From assembly GCF_000515115.1 (NCBI RefSeq), contig NZ_AZXF01000013.1, positions 131,417 through 195,416 of the forward strand: a DNA stretch of 64,000 nucleotides, written 5' to 3'. Numbering within the stretch: position 1 is the stretch's first letter; each line of letters begins with the position of its first letter. The translations under genes and the position numbers were made by a program. The stretch is from Nocardiopsis sp. CNT312 (GTDB taxonomy: Bacteria; Actinomycetota; Actinomycetes; Streptosporangiales; Streptosporangiaceae). Positions 9,332 to 18,730 of the stretch are shown here, piece by piece. The notes beneath the pieces were generated by a model that saw only the letters and a program-made list of their open reading frames with translations, was not told where the DNA came from and made no database searches.

Positions 9332-11518
9332 TCAGTGTCTGGACAGGCCGTCCTTGAGGAACTCCACCTGGAGCAGCATGAGGTTCTCCGCCACCACCGG
9401 GTCCGACGCCATGTGCGTCACCCCCGACAGCGGGAGCACCGTGTGCCTGCGGCCCGCCGCCAGCAGGGCCGAGGACATCCGCTGCGTGTGCGCGAACACC
9501 ACGTTGTCGTCGGAGAGCCCGTGGATCATCATCAGCGGGCGCTCCAGCTTGGCGGCGTCCGCCAGCAGGGAACTGCCCTCGTAGGCCTCCGGGTGCTCCT
9601 GCGGCGTGCCCAGGTAGCGCTCGGTGTAGTGCGTGTCGTACAGCTTCCAGTCGATCACGGGCGCGCCCGCCACCGCGGCGTGGAACACGTCCGGCCTGCG
9701 CAGCACGGCCAGAGCCGCCAGGTAGCCGCCGAACGACCACCCGTGGATGCCCACCCGCTCCGTGTCCACCAGGTCGGGGTGGCGTCCGGCGGCGTCCTCC
9801 AGCGCCGCCACCTGGTCCTCCAGGACCGGCCCGGCCAGGTCCAGGTGGACCGCCTGCTCCCACTCCACGCTGATCCCCGGCGTGCCGCGGCCGTCCGCGA
9901 TGAGCACCGCGAACCCCTGCTCGGCGTACCACTGCGCGGTCAGATAGGCCCCGCGCGCGTTGAGCACCCGCTGCGCGTGCGGCCCGCCGTAGGGCGCCAT
10001 GAGCACCGGCAGTCGACGCAGGCCCTTGCGGTACCAGCTCGGCAGCACCAGCGCCGTCGGGATCTCCCGCTCACCGGCCCGCCAGGTCTCCACCCGCAGG
10101 GTCTCGGGCAGGTCCGGGGTCTGCGCGAAGCTCTCGATCTCGCTCCGCTGCCGCTTGGACTCGACACTGACGTCGCGGAACACCAGGGTGCGCACACCGG
10201 GGAAGTCCATCGACCGGTGCTGGAGCAGGAGGGTGTCGTCGCGCAGCCACCCCGATCGCAGACCGCTGTGCACGTCGGCGTCGGAGGCGGACGAGCAGCC
10301 GTGGCCGGGGATGTTGACGGCCCCCGAGTTCCCCGTGGCCAGGTCCACGTACCACAGCGACACGTCGCCGGGACGACCGGCAGGGGAGCCCGAGTACAGG
10401 ATCCGGTCGGCGTCCACGTCGAGTACCGAGCGCACGTACACGTCGGTCGGGCTGACCGGTTCGTCCCCCACGTAGACCCGCCGCTCACCGGTTCCCGGAT
10501 CGCGTGCAACCCACACCAGGGCACCGGACCCGGTGTACGCGGGCACCCCTGAGGGGATCTCGACCCACACGTCGTCGGTGTCGGTGCGCACCTCGCCCAC
10601 CCGGCCCGTCGCCGGGTCGGCGTCGAACACGGTCAGGGTGCGCTGGTCGCGGCTCTGTGCGGTGAACACCACGGTCGGTGTGTCCTCCCCCACCCGCTTC
10701 CAGCCCGCCCGCGGCACGTACGGGAGGGACCGGCGGTCCCACTCCACCCACACGGGACCGCCGCCGGCGATCGGCAGTACCGCCAGCCGCACGTCCGGGT
10801 TGTCCGTGCCGGCCGCCGGGTAGCGCAGGCTGGTGGGCTCTTGCTCCGGAGCGGCCGGGTCGTCCACGTGCCAGCGCGCCACACCGGACTCGTCGACCCG
10901 TGCGGCCAGGAGGGACGTACCGTCGGGGGACCACCAGAAGCCCCGGTGGCGGCCCATCTCCTCGGCCGCCACGAAGTCGGCCAGACCCCAGGTGACGTCG
11001 GGCCCGTCGGGTTCGGCGACGGCCCGGTCGCCGTGGCCGCCCTCCCCGGCGTCGACGTCGATCACCCGTAGTGCCCCTCCGGCGACGTAGGCCACGCGGT
11101 CGCCCCCGGGGCTGATCCGGGGGTCCACGACGGGACCGGTGGCGGGGAGCTCGGCCGGGGTGGAGCCGCCGGCGGACAGGTCCACGTAGAAGAGCCGGCC
11201 GGAGAGGGAGAACACGGCCCGGCTGAAGGCCGTGTCCACGGAGTAGGCGACGATGCCGCCGCCGCTCTCGCGCAGCCGCTCCCTGCGCGCGCGCTCCTCA
11301 GGCGGGAGGTTCTCGTCGTCGGCTCCCAGCTCTCTGGGGTCGGCGACCACCCGGGCCGTATCCCCCTCGGTCTCGTGCACCCACAGGCAGGTGGCGGTGT
11401 CCACACCGTCGCGCCCCCTCAGGAAGGCCACGCACCGCCCGTCCTCGGAGATCTGGAACGCGTGCGGGACACCGAGGGAGAAGCGGTGGGTCCGGGCAAG
11501 TTGGCGAGGAAAGCTCAT
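9332..11518 (-). CDS. S9-family prolyl oligopeptidase (DPP IV-like)
   Basis: This 728-residue protein has an N-terminal beta-propeller (about residues 1-470, DPPIV_N type) and a C-terminal alpha/beta-hydrolase domain. The nucleophile Ser is in [11 protein letters not shown] near residue 593, the Asp in HGLSDDNV near 670, and the His in GVTHMA near 700. It is expected to cleave short peptides, releasing dipeptides or cutting after proline. There is no signal peptide, so it is cytoplasmic. The open frame continues upstream to 12547 through the antisense of mshB. ATG 11518 ([13 protein letters not shown]) is the family-like start; ATG 11536 is possible. It is divergent from mshB. Confidence 0.9.
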   Translation of the reverse strand: MSFPRQLARTHRFSLGVPHAFQISEDGRCVAFLRGRDGVDTATCLWVHETEGDTARVVADPRELGADDENLPPEERARRERLRESGGGIVAYSVDTAFSRAVFSLSGRLFYVDLSAGGSTPAELPATGPVVDPRISPGGDRVAYVAGGALRVIDVDAGEGGHGDRAVAEPDGPDVTWGLADFVAAEEMGRHRGFWWSPDGTSLLAARVDESGVARWHVDDPAAPEQEPTSLRYPAAGTDNPDVRLAVLPIAGGGPVWVEWDRRSLPYVPRAGWKRVGEDTPTVVFTAQSRDQRTLTVFDADPATGRVGEVRTDTDDVWVEIPSGVPAYTGSGALVWVARDPGTGERRVYVGDEPVSPTDVYVRSVLDVDADRILYSGSPAGRPGDVSLWYVDLATGNSGAVNIPGHGCSSASDADVHSGLRSGWLRDDTLLLQHRSMDFPGVRTLVFRDVSVESKRQRSEIESFAQTPDLPETLRVETWRAGEREIPTALVLPSWYRKGLRRLPVLMAPYGGPHAQRVLNARGAYLTAQWYAEQGFAVLIADGRGTPGISVEWEQAVHLDLAGPVLEDQVAALEDAAGRHPDLVDTERVGIHGWSFGGYLAALAVLRRPDVFHAAVAGAPVIDWKLYDTHYTERYLGTPQEHPEAYEGSSLLADAAKLERPLMMIHGLSDDNVVFAHTQRMSSALLAAGRRHTVLPLSGVTHMASDPVVAENLMLLQVEFLKDGLSRH

Positions 11519-11616
11519 GGGCCGATTCTCGCGCATCACCGGCCCGGACGACGCGTCCCCGGCGGCGCGCCCCGGCCGACGCTCCAGAAGAGGGCCGGAC
11601 CCCGCCGGCCTCCCGG

Positions 11617-11622
11617 TATCGT
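11617..11622 (+). promoter_or_regulatory. -10 box of mshB
   Basis: TATCGT lies 7 bases before the GTG at 11630, predicting a leaderless mshB mRNA. The site lies in the 111-base divergent gap with the S9 peptidase. Confidence 0.45.
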
Positions 11623-11629
11623 TCACCGG

Positions 11630-12496
11630 GTGAAGGACAGGCGACTGATGATGGTCCACGCGCACCCCGACGATGAGAGCATCGTCACGGGTGCGACGCT
11701 GGCGAAGTACGCGGCGGAAGGGGCGGGGGTCACCCTCGTCACCTGCACCCTCGGCGAGGAGGGCGAGGTCATCCCCGACGACCTCGCGCACCTGGCCTCG
11801 GACCGCACCGACACGCTCGGGGAGCACCGGGTCGGCGAGCTGGACAAGGCGTGCGTCGCCCTGGGCGTGCGCGACCACCGGTTCCTCGGCGGAGCGGGCC
11901 GCTACCGCGACTCCGGGATGATGGGCGCCGCCGCCAACGGCAGCCCCCGCGCCTTCTGGGGGGCCGACGTCGAGGAGGCGGCCACGCTCCTGGCCGAGGT
12001 GATCCGCCAGGTGCGCCCCCATGTGCTGGTCTGCTACGACGAGCACGGCGGATACGGCCACCCCGACCACATCCAGGCCCACCGGGTCACCCGCCGCGCC
12101 TGCATCAGGGCCGGGGAGCGCTCCATGCCCGGAACCCCGTGGCAGGTCCGCAAGCTCTACGCCATCGCCCAGCCCGTCTCGCGGATCGAGGCCGCCATCG
12201 CCCGGCTGCGCGAGGAGTCCGGTTCCTTCACCCCGCCCGCACGGGTGTCCGACATCGCCCGGGGCACCCCCGACGCTCAGGTGACCACACGTGTGGACGC
12301 CACCGCGCACTGGGCGGCCAAGGCCCTGGCGATGCGCGCCCACGCCACGCAGATCAGTGTGGAGGGGGAGCGGTTCGCCCTCTCCAACGGCATCGCCCAG
12401 GAGATCGACGCGGTGGAGTACTTCACGCTGCTCATGGGGCCCACACCGCGGCTGCGCCAGGGGGAGCTGGAGACCGACCTCTTCTCGGGCCTGTGA
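11630..12496 (+). CDS. mshB: N-acetyl-1-D-myo-inositol-2-amino-2-deoxy-alpha-D-glucopyranoside deacetylase (mycothiol synthesis)
   Basis: This 288-residue LmbE/PIG-L-fold zinc deacetylase removes acetate from GlcNAc-inositol to give GlcN-inositol, a step of mycothiol synthesis. Zinc-binding motifs are HAHPDDE at the N-terminus (residues 10-16) and GHPDHI near residue 145. The long middle insertion (RYRDSGMMG) is characteristic of MshB rather than the mycothiol-conjugate amidase. The GTG start is supported by the -10 box 7 bases upstream; the open frame extending to 11375 is antisense to the peptidase. Its stop overlaps the next gene. Confidence 0.92.
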   Translation: MKDRRLMMVHAHPDDESIVTGATLAKYAAEGAGVTLVTCTLGEEGEVIPDDLAHLASDRTDTLGEHRVGELDKACVALGVRDHRFLGGAGRYRDSGMMGAAANGSPRAFWGADVEEAATLLAEVIRQVRPHVLVCYDEHGGYGHPDHIQAHRVTRRACIRAGERSMPGTPWQVRKLYAIAQPVSRIEAAIARLREESGSFTPPARVSDIARGTPDAQVTTRVDATAHWAAKALAMRAHATQISVEGERFALSNGIAQEIDAVEYFTLLMGPTPRLRQGELETDLFSGL

Positions 12497-12978
12497 AGAC
12501 CGGAGCGGAGCGCGTACCGTTGCCTGACGTGACCACCACCGAAACACGGGGCACCCCGGCCCGCGTCGCGTCGACCCTGCTGCACGGCGCGACCCTTGTG
12601 GTCCTCGCGCCGCTCGGAGCGCTGGTGGGGGCCGTCTCCACCGTCGGCGCCGGGTGGCTGACCCGCTACTGGGAGGCGGCGTCGTACGTGCCGACGCTCG
12701 TCCTGGCCGCCCTGGCCGCCTACCTGGTCCTGCTGTACGCCGGTGCCCGCCTGGTCGCGTGGGGCTGCGGGAGCCCGGTCGGCGCCGTGGTCTTCGGGGC
12801 GGGCTACGTGCTGGCCCTCAGCGCCCTGGTCGGCTACACGCGCGGCGGCGACCTCCTGCTCACCGCCCACATCGTCAACTACGCCTACATGTTCGGCGCC
12901 ATGCTCGCGCTGGCTCTCGCCTTCGTACGCAGCGGGCTCGGGGAGGCGGACCGCAGGAACCGGTTCGGCCCCTCCTGA
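12493..12978 (+). CDS. Small integral membrane protein, unknown function
   Basis: This protein is about 161 residues with four predicted membrane helices ([74 protein letters not shown]). GTG 12493 overlaps the mshB stop (GTGA), suggesting coupling. TTG 12520 with a GGAG 10 bases upstream, or GTG 12529, are alternative starts and would remove an unstructured leader. Its position directly behind mshB is the only functional hint. I do not recognise a named family. Confidence 0.75.
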   Translation: MKTGAERVPLPDVTTTETRGTPARVASTLLHGATLVVLAPLGALVGAVSTVGAGWLTRYWEAASYVPTLVLAALAAYLVLLYAGARLVAWGCGSPVGAVVFGAGYVLALSALVGYTRGGDLLLTAHIVNYAYMFGAMLALALAFVRSGLGEADRRNRFGPS

Positions 12979-12998
12979 GAGCGTCCCACGCGTGCCCG

Positions 12999-14015
12999 CT
13001 ATCCCCAGAACTGGAGGAGCAGCTCGCCGTGGAAGGCCATACCCGGGAACGCCGGGTTGGGCAGGACCAGCGTGAACAGCCCGTAGAAGAGGTCGGTGAG
13101 GGGCCCGTTCACCGACGGGAACCACAGCACCGCGAAGACGGAGATCGATCCGAACGCCCCCCAGGCCCGTCCCGGGCGCACCGCCCTCCCGGGCAGCCAG
13201 GGCGCGAGGACCTCGAACCCGTCCAGGCCCGGCAGGGGCAGGAGGTTGATCGCGGCGGCGGTCAGGTTGGCCAGGGACAGGAACGCCATCGCGGCGATCG
13301 CCCAGTTGGTGGTGTCGTTGCCGGGCGGGACCAGCAGTGAGACGGTGAGCGCCAGCAGTGTCGCCGCGGCCAGGCTCGCCAGTGGTCCGGCCAGAGCCAC
13401 CAGCACGCGCCTGCCCCGGCCGGGGATGCGGTCCCAGTCCACGTAGGCGGGCGGGCCGGTCAGCCCGAGGCCGCTCAGGCACAGGTAGGCGACCGGGAGC
13501 ACCAGGCCGCCGAAGGCCTCGTGGTAGGCGAACGGGTTGAGGCGCAGATAGCCGCTGCCCCGCAGGGAGCGGTCACCGGCCAGGTAGGCGGCGAGCGCGT
13601 GCCCGAACTCGTGCACGGCCGAGGAGACGATCCACCCGAGCAGGATCAGCAGCGGCGGGATCAGCGGGGTGACCCTCGTCCCCTCCGCCACCCAGTCCAG
13701 CTCGACGGCCTGCCAGGACAGCCAACCCGCGAACCCCGTCAGCCCCAGCAGCAGGAGCAGCACCGGGCTGGGCAGGAAGTCGGTCCAGCCCTGCCGCGCG
13801 GGTCCGGTGTGCCCGGCGGGGTCCTCCCCGGAGGCCGGTTCCGCGGCGTGGCCAGGGTCCCCGCCGTCCTCGGCGCCTCCGGCCCGAGAGGGGACGTTGA
13901 GCGCGTCCTCGGGCATCCGCTCCCACGGGTCGGCGCCCAGGGCCCCGGTCGCGCCGTCTTCCGCCGCGGACGCGTCGGTCGGGTCCGCCTGTCGCGGGGT
14001 CTCGGGCGTGGGCAT
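12999..14015 (-). CDS. M50-like site-2 zinc metallopeptidase (membrane)
   Basis: This 338-residue protein has an acidic, Pro/Ala-rich cytoplasmic N-terminus (about 1-90) followed by about six membrane segments. The zinc motif HExxH is present as HEFGH in SAVHEFGHALAAYLAGD, and the second site-2-protease motif is NLLPLPGLDGFEV, whose Asp completes the metal site. Such proteases cut substrates within the membrane, often anti-sigma factors, or act as maturases; the substrate is unknown. ATG 14015 has a good AGGAG 5 bases upstream and is chosen over 14033. Confidence 0.85.
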   Translation of the reverse strand: MPTPETPRQADPTDASAAEDGATGALGADPWERMPEDALNVPSRAGGAEDGGDPGHAAEPASGEDPAGHTGPARQGWTDFLPSPVLLLLLGLTGFAGWLSWQAVELDWVAEGTRVTPLIPPLLILLGWIVSSAVHEFGHALAAYLAGDRSLRGSGYLRLNPFAYHEAFGGLVLPVAYLCLSGLGLTGPPAYVDWDRIPGRGRRVLVALAGPLASLAAATLLALTVSLLVPPGNDTTNWAIAAMAFLSLANLTAAAINLLPLPGLDGFEVLAPWLPGRAVRPGRAWGAFGSISVFAVLWFPSVNGPLTDLFYGLFTLVLPNPAFPGMAFHGELLLQFWG

Positions 14016-14100
14016 GGCACTCCTGCGGGTCACGGACGGCCTCTCGGGCTCCAGGGTACGGCGTGCGCCGCACTCCTCCGCGGCGGGTGCCCGCCGCAGG

Positions 14101-15462
14101 TCACACCACCGCCCGGGGGGCGACGGCCGACTTGTGCAGGCACGCGAGCGCGAACGCCCGTCCCGTGGCCGTCAGCCCTCCGCGCCCCTCCACCTCACCG
14201 CCGACGAGCAGGTCCAGCGCCTCCAGCAGCCAGTTGACCGCCGTCACCATGGCACGCACCTGGTCCGAACCGGTCTCGGCCGTCTCGCTCCGGGTCGCCG
14301 CGTGGCGCCCGGCCGGCATCGGAGACTCCACCGGCGTCCACCCCGACTCCACCAGGACCCGTTCCGCCGCGGCGGCGTCCGACTCCGCGCGCCGCGTGTG
14401 CGAGCCGGTGCCCTGCGGGGTGCGGTCCAGGAGAATGCCCAGCAGGGTCTCCACGGCCGCCCGCTCGATGCCGCCCGACCGGCATACGGCCCCGGCGGCG
14501 GCCCACCACAGCGCCTCGGTGTCCCCCCGGAGTAGTCGGCCCCGCCGGGTGAGGACCAGCCGCCGGCCCGAGCACCGCACCGCGTGCATGCTCCTCAGCA
14601 GCTGGTGCAGCGCGATCACCTGGGTGCAGTCCGTCTCACTGCGCGGGGGCTCCGGGCTGCTCCGCCAGCCGAAGTCCTCGCACAGGCGGCGGACCACGGC
14701 GGGGGAGAGGTATCCGACCTGGGTGAGCGCGATACCGTCCTCGGCCAGGTCCAACAGCGCCCGCAGCGGTTCCATGGCGCGATCAGCGGTGCGCGGGACG
14801 TCCACCCCGGCGATGAGGAGGCCCACCAGGGGCCACATGCGCTGGCGGTGCGGGTGGGAGGAGGACCCCAGCCACGCGCGGACCCGCTCCTCGCGGATCC
14901 GGTCCAGGTGGCTCAGGCCCTTGCTGTCGGGCTGGATGAGGAAGGAGCGCGCGAACCGCTCCTGCGCGGGCCGCCACCCGTGCCTGCCGGGCCGGATGTC
15001 GCCGAGGGAGATCGCCAGCTCCAGCGCGGCGGCGGTCTCGCCGTGCGCCCTGATCTCGGCCTCGCCCACCGAGGCGCCCCAGGTCAGTTCGGGCAGGTCC
15101 GGTGGCTGCACGCCCGACTCCCACATGAGCCGCTCGTACATGGCCAGGCCGGTGTCGTGGTCCTCGTCGTAGGTGGTGAGCAGGGTGACGGTCTCCGCCG
15201 AGGTGCAGACGTGCGCGTAGCGGTGCAGTTGGAGGAGGGAGAAGAGGCGTCCCAGGGAGCGGACGGCGAACAGCCGCTCCTCGGCGGAGTCGTGGAAGCG
15301 TACGGGCAGCTCGTACCAGCAGAACCGCTGGAGGCGGTGCTGGGTGAGGCGTTCGATGTCGTGGTCGGGGACCAGCGTGTCCAGGGCGCGGCGCGCCGAT
15401 TCGGCGATCCGCTCATCCCGTTGCGCCAGTTCCGCGAGGGCGCACGTGACTGCTTCGCGCAT
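14101..15462 (-). CDS. Actinobacterial hypothetical protein with winged-helix-like C-terminal region
   Basis: This 453-residue soluble protein has no signal peptide or membrane segment. The region around ALTQVGYLSPAVVRRLCEDFGW followed by LHQLLRSMHAVRCSGRRLVLTRRGR resembles a conserved actinomycete domain in which a 'threshold' sequence is followed by a winged-helix-like readout; it occurs in several uncharacterised proteins. The N-terminal 200 residues are helical and Leu/Arg-rich. I cannot assign a reaction. It is monocistronic on the minus strand. Confidence 0.7.
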   Translation of the reverse strand: MREAVTCALAELAQRDERIAESARRALDTLVPDHDIERLTQHRLQRFCWYELPVRFHDSAEERLFAVRSLGRLFSLLQLHRYAHVCTSAETVTLLTTYDEDHDTGLAMYERLMWESGVQPPDLPELTWGASVGEAEIRAHGETAAALELAISLGDIRPGRHGWRPAQERFARSFLIQPDSKGLSHLDRIREERVRAWLGSSSHPHRQRMWPLVGLLIAGVDVPRTADRAMEPLRALLDLAEDGIALTQVGYLSPAVVRRLCEDFGWRSSPEPPRSETDCTQVIALHQLLRSMHAVRCSGRRLVLTRRGRLLRGDTEALWWAAAGAVCRSGGIERAAVETLLGILLDRTPQGTGSHTRRAESDAAAAERVLVESGWTPVESPMPAGRHAATRSETAETGSDQVRAMVTAVNWLLEALDLLVGGEVEGRGGLTATGRAFALACLHKSAVAPRAVV

Positions 15463-15625
15463 GATGGGCGCTCACCACCTCCCGCCGTACCCGGCGCCCG
15501 TCGGCCCGGGGCGGGGCCGGGGCGCGTTCGTCCACACGGAGCCGAATCGGCTCGCCGAAGTGGAACCGTGCCGTCTGTTTACCCCGGTCGGGGCGAAGAA
15601 TGCGTCGCCTCCGGAGGACCGCGCC

Positions 15626-15883
15626 TCAGGGAGCCTCCGGCGGTCGGCCGCCGCGCCGTCTCGGCGGGACGGGAGGGACGACACGGCTGGCGGCGATACC
15701 GGATTCGGAGACCTCCACCGGTGAGCCGTCACGGCGGCGCAGGCACAGCACCCCGTCCGTCCAGGACTCCACCACTCCGACGATATCGGTGAAGCCGCCC
15801 TCGGGGAGGCGGATCCGCAGGGAGACGCGCCGACCGACGTCCTCGCGGGTGATTCGATGGACCAGACGGCCCCCCATGTGCAT
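15626..15883 (-). CDS. Stand-alone SH3-like domain protein (Rv0428c N-domain type)
   Basis: This 85-residue protein begins MHMGGRLVHRITREDVG. The pattern DVGRRVSLRIRLPEGGFTDIVGVVESW-GVLCLRRRDGSPVEVSES resembles the SH3-like N-terminal domain of actinobacterial Rv0428c-type GNAT acetyltransferases. The acetyltransferase domain is missing: the protein ends in a basic, Pro/Arg-rich tail (PPRRRGGRPPEAP). It is divergent from fdxA, a position where full-length versions occur in other actinomycetes. It is either a naturally single-domain relative or the remnant of a longer gene. ATG 15883 is chosen because the longer frame to 16057 reads antisense through the fdxA leader. Confidence 0.65.
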   Translation of the reverse strand: MHMGGRLVHRITREDVGRRVSLRIRLPEGGFTDIVGVVESWTDGVLCLRRRDGSPVEVSESGIAASRVVPPVPPRRRGGRPPEAP

Positions 15884-16067
15884 CCAACCCACCCCCGATT
15901 GTGCGTCACACGTTCTCCAACGCCATACTAGGAGGACGATATCTGTGCCAATCGCTGACAGAGTTCCCGGCAGGGGAGGCCGCGGTGCCCGCACACCGCC
16001 GCCCCTTCCGGGACTCTCAGGGTCCCCGTCAGGCTCCCGCCGCGGGGGTGAGATCAAGGAGTTCGAC

Positions 16068-16388
16068 GTGACCTACGTCATCGCGCAGCCCTGTGTCGAC
16101 GTGCTGGACAAGGCGTGCATTGACGAATGCCCCGTGGACTGCATCTACGAGGGCGACCGCATGCTCTACATCCACCCGGACGAGTGCGTTGACTGCGGTG
16201 CGTGCGAGCCGGTCTGCCCCGTCGAGGCCATCTACTACGAGGACGACCTTCCCGACCAGTGGTCGGACTTCTACAAGGCCAACGTGGAGTTCTTCGACGA
16301 CCTGGGCTCCCCCGGCGGCGCCGCCAAGCAGGGCAAGATCGACCGGGACCACCCGCTCATCGCCAAGCTGCCGCCGCAGGCGGAGTAG
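16068..16388 (+). CDS. fdxA: Seven-iron ferredoxin
   Basis: This 106-residue soluble electron carrier has two clusters: the N-terminal Cys set (CVDVLDKACIDECPVDC) for a [3Fe-4S] centre with [4Fe-4S] ligands, and CVDCGACEPVCP for the [4Fe-4S] centre. The C-terminal extension (DQWSDFYKANVEFFDDLGSPGGA) is the FdxA hallmark. It serves as a low-potential electron donor. GTG 16068 has AAGGAG 6-7 bases upstream; the frame open from 15600 is not used. A 20-bp hairpin ends the transcript before dapC. Confidence 0.95.
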   Translation: MTYVIAQPCVDVLDKACIDECPVDCIYEGDRMLYIHPDECVDCGACEPVCPVEAIYYEDDLPDQWSDFYKANVEFFDDLGSPGGAAKQGKIDRDHPLIAKLPPQAE

Positions 16389-16471
16389 GATCCGCCCCTC
16401 GGCCGCGTCCGCGGCCGACCACGCACACCCCCTTGGCGCAGAGGGTGCCGCCCCGCGCGGGCGGCCCGATC

Positions 16472-16515
16472 GACGCGGTCGCGCCGGCCCCCGACGGGGC
16501 CGGCGCGACCGCGTC
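16472..16515 (+). terminator. Perfect 20-bp hairpin after fdxA
   Basis: Bases 16472-16491 pair exactly with 16496-16515 around a CGAC loop. It ends 40 bases before the dapC ATG, so it may also lie in the 5' leader of dapC. Confidence 0.65.
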
Positions 16516-16555
16516 ATGAGCAGTGGTAAGCGAACCCCAGGGAGAGAGAACACCG

Positions 16556-17662
16556 ATGGCCCAGCGGCGACGGGTGACCGACCGGCTCCCGACCTTCCCG
16601 TGGGACCGGCTCACGCCGTACAAGCGCACGGCCGCCGCCCACCCCGACGGCATCGTCGACCTGTCGGTGGGCACGCCCGTGGACCCCGTTCCCGGTCTCG
16701 TCCGCCGCGCCCTGACCGACGCCGCGGACGCGCCGGGATACCCCGCCACATGGGGGACGCCCCGGCTGCGCGGCTCGATCTCCGACTGGCTGGAGCGGCG
16801 GCACGGCGTGCGCGTCGCCGAGGGCGCGGTCCTGCCGACCGTCGGCTCCAAGGAGCTGGTGGCGCACCTGCCCGCCCAGCTCGGGCTGGGCCCGGGCGAT
16901 ACCGTCGTCCACCCCGAGCTGGCCTACCCCACCTACGACATCGGGGCGCGGCTGGCGGGCGCGGAGCCCGTGGCCTCCGACGGCCTGGCCTCGCTCGGCC
17001 CGGCCCCGGTCGGGCTCGTCTGGGTGAACTCGCCGAGCAACCCCACCGGCCGCGTGCTGGGCGTGCCGCACCTGCGCAAGGTCGTCGCCTGGGCACGCGA
17101 GCGGGGTGCGGTGGTGGCCTCCGACGAGTGCTACCTCGGCCTGGGGTGGGAGGGCACCGAGCCGGTGTCGATCCTGCATCCCGAGGTGTGCGATGGGTCC
17201 CACGAGAACCTGCTGGCCGTGCACTCGCTGTCCAAGCGCTCCAACCTGGCGGGCTACCGGGCCGCCTTCGTCGCCGGGGACCCCGCCCTGGTCGAGGAGC
17301 TGCTGGCCGTGCGCAAACACGGGGGGGTGATCATGCCGGCCCCCGTCCAGGCGGCCATGGCGGCGGCATTGGACGACGACGCCCACGCGCGGGAGCAGAA
17401 GGAGCGCTACCGTGCGCGCCGCGAGCGGCTGCGCACCGCCTTCGAGGCCGCGGGATGGCGGATCGAGCACTCCGAGGCCGGTCTGTACCTGTGGGCGAGC
17501 CACCCCGGGCACGACGCGTGGGGGGCGGTGTCCGCCCTCGCTGAGCGCGGCATCCTGGTGGCGCCCGGCGAGTTCTACGGCAAGGCGGGGGCGGGCCACG
17601 TCCGGGTGGCCTTCACCGCCACCGACGAGCGTGTGGACGCGGCGGCCGCGCGCCTGCCCTGA
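16556..17662 (+). CDS. dapC: Succinyldiaminopimelate transaminase
   Basis: This 368-residue fold-type I PLP aminotransferase makes N-succinyl-LL-diaminopimelate from N-succinyl-2-amino-6-ketopimelate with glutamate. The PLP lysine is in SLSKRSNLAGYR; NSPSNPTGR and SDECYLGLGW are the cofactor-contacting motifs. The DapC assignment is supported by dapD and dapE within 4 kb, together covering the succinylase branch of the DAP/lysine pathway. ATG 16556 has GGGAGAGAG about 8 bases upstream and is preferred to 16523. Confidence 0.92.
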   Translation: MAQRRRVTDRLPTFPWDRLTPYKRTAAAHPDGIVDLSVGTPVDPVPGLVRRALTDAADAPGYPATWGTPRLRGSISDWLERRHGVRVAEGAVLPTVGSKELVAHLPAQLGLGPGDTVVHPELAYPTYDIGARLAGAEPVASDGLASLGPAPVGLVWVNSPSNPTGRVLGVPHLRKVVAWARERGAVVASDECYLGLGWEGTEPVSILHPEVCDGSHENLLAVHSLSKRSNLAGYRAAFVAGDPALVEELLAVRKHGGVIMPAPVQAAMAAALDDDAHAREQKERYRARRERLRTAFEAAGWRIEHSEAGLYLWASHPGHDAWGAVSALAERGILVAPGEFYGKAGAGHVRVAFTATDERVDAAAARLP

Positions 17663-17666
17663 GACC

Positions 17667-18530
17667 TCATTCCAGGACGAGTCCGCCGGGGTCCGCAGTG
17701 GACCAGGCCTCGGCGTCCTCCGTCCCGTCGGAGATCCGCCACTGCCGCCCCTGGTAGGCGACCGAGGTCAGCCCGTACTCCTCGGCGTGGGCGACCGCCC
17801 AGAGCGCCATCGCCCACCCCGTGTCCCCCGTCCGGGGGTCCTCCTCCAAGGGCAGGCTCTCCGGGGCGATGCCGAAGACCCGGGCCATCTCCTCCCGGGC
17901 GCCCTCCGGGTCCGCGTCGGCGGCCCGGACCGCCTCGACGGTCTCCGGGACGTACCAGCACGTCATCGCCGGTCCCAGCGTGCCGGTGAACGCCTCCGCC
18001 ATGTCCGCGGACAGGAGTTCGTGCTGGTCGTAGGCGTAGCCGTCGGCGCTGCGCTGCACGGCCTGGGCCGCCTCGAACACCGGCAGCGACTCCCAGCCCT
18101 CAACCTCGGCCAGTGCCGTGTAGAAGGCGGTGCTGGCGTACACGGGGTCGAGGATCTCCTCGGGCTCGCCCCACTCCTGTGAGGGCCGCTGCTGGAACAG
18201 GCCCAGCGAGTCACGGTCGCCGAACTCCAGGTTGTAGAAGGTCGACTCCTGCCACACGGTCGCGAACGCCACGGTGACGGCGGACCCGGGCAGGTCGTGG
18301 CCGAAGGCCACACCGCTGACCGTGGCCGCGTTCCTCGCCTGGGCGGGCTCCAGCTCGTACTCCCCCTGGGCCAGGTCCAGCCGGCACCCTGGTTCGGGGG
18401 GCTCCGCGGTCTCCACCGGCTCCACGGTGGTCAGCACGTAGTAGGCGCCCCCGACAAGCGCGCCGCAGACGAGGGACAGGGCGAGGAGGATCTTGACGAA
18501 CGCGGAGAGTCTCCGCCGCTTACTGGGCAC
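17667..18530 (-). CDS. Membrane-anchored lysozyme/SLT-like protein (often mis-named heavy metal transporter)
   Basis: This protein is about 287 residues. An N-terminal membrane helix (FVKILLALSLVCGALVGGAYYVL) is followed by an extracytoplasmic domain containing FATVWQESTFYNLEFGDRDSLGLFQQRPS. The Glu in WQES and the GLFQQRPSQ-WG motif resemble lytic-transglycosylase/goose-lysozyme catalytic regions, suggesting action on or binding to peptidoglycan. Homologues carry the label 'heavy metal transporter' in databases, which the sequence does not support. The start is uncertain: GTG 18530 sits just before the helix but lacks a Shine-Dalgarno sequence, and the frame is open back to 18776. It sits between dapC and dapD on the opposite strand. 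Confidence 0.75.
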   Translation of the reverse strand: MPSKRRRLSAFVKILLALSLVCGALVGGAYYVLTTVEPVETAEPPEPGCRLDLAQGEYELEPAQARNAATVSGVAFGHDLPGSAVTVAFATVWQESTFYNLEFGDRDSLGLFQQRPSQEWGEPEEILDPVYASTAFYTALAEVEGWESLPVFEAAQAVQRSADGYAYDQHELLSADMAEAFTGTLGPAMTCWYVPETVEAVRAADADPEGAREEMARVFGIAPESLPLEEDPRTGDTGWAMALWAVAHAEEYGLTSVAYQGRQWRISDGTEDAEAWSTADPGGLVLE

Positions 18531-18716
18531 GGGCGAACCATCGGGTCGGTGGACGGGTGGAACGCGTCCGCGCGGGAAGGGAGTAGGTCCGCGAGGCGCG
18601 TGAGGCGTGTGAGTGCCACGGCGAAAGTGTAGTCGGCGAGTGAACCAGGACATAGCGGTGGGAAGAACTCGTTCCATCAGGGGCGGGGTACGGCATTCCG
18701 CAGGCCGCGCAGCGGC

Positions 18717-18730
18717 TAACGTGGTGACAC
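18717..18730 (+). promoter_or_regulatory. -10 box of dapD
   Basis: TAACGT at 18717-18722 is 8 bases before the ATG of dapD, with no Shine-Dalgarno sequence between. This predicts a leaderless transcript. Confidence 0.4.

Noticed and set aside
11519..12547. N-terminal extension of the S9 peptidase frame
   Set aside because: It runs antisense through mshB; the family-like N-terminus begins at ATG 11518.
17667..18530. 'Heavy metal transporter' label used for homologues of this protein
   Set aside because: There is one anchor helix and a lysozyme-like motif; no metal-binding or multi-helix transporter features are visible.
18431..18619. 62-codon frame started by a leaderless-looking GTG
   Set aside because: Not accepted as a gene: low complexity, overlaps the lysozyme-like gene in another frame. 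It is kept only as an oddity in the findings.
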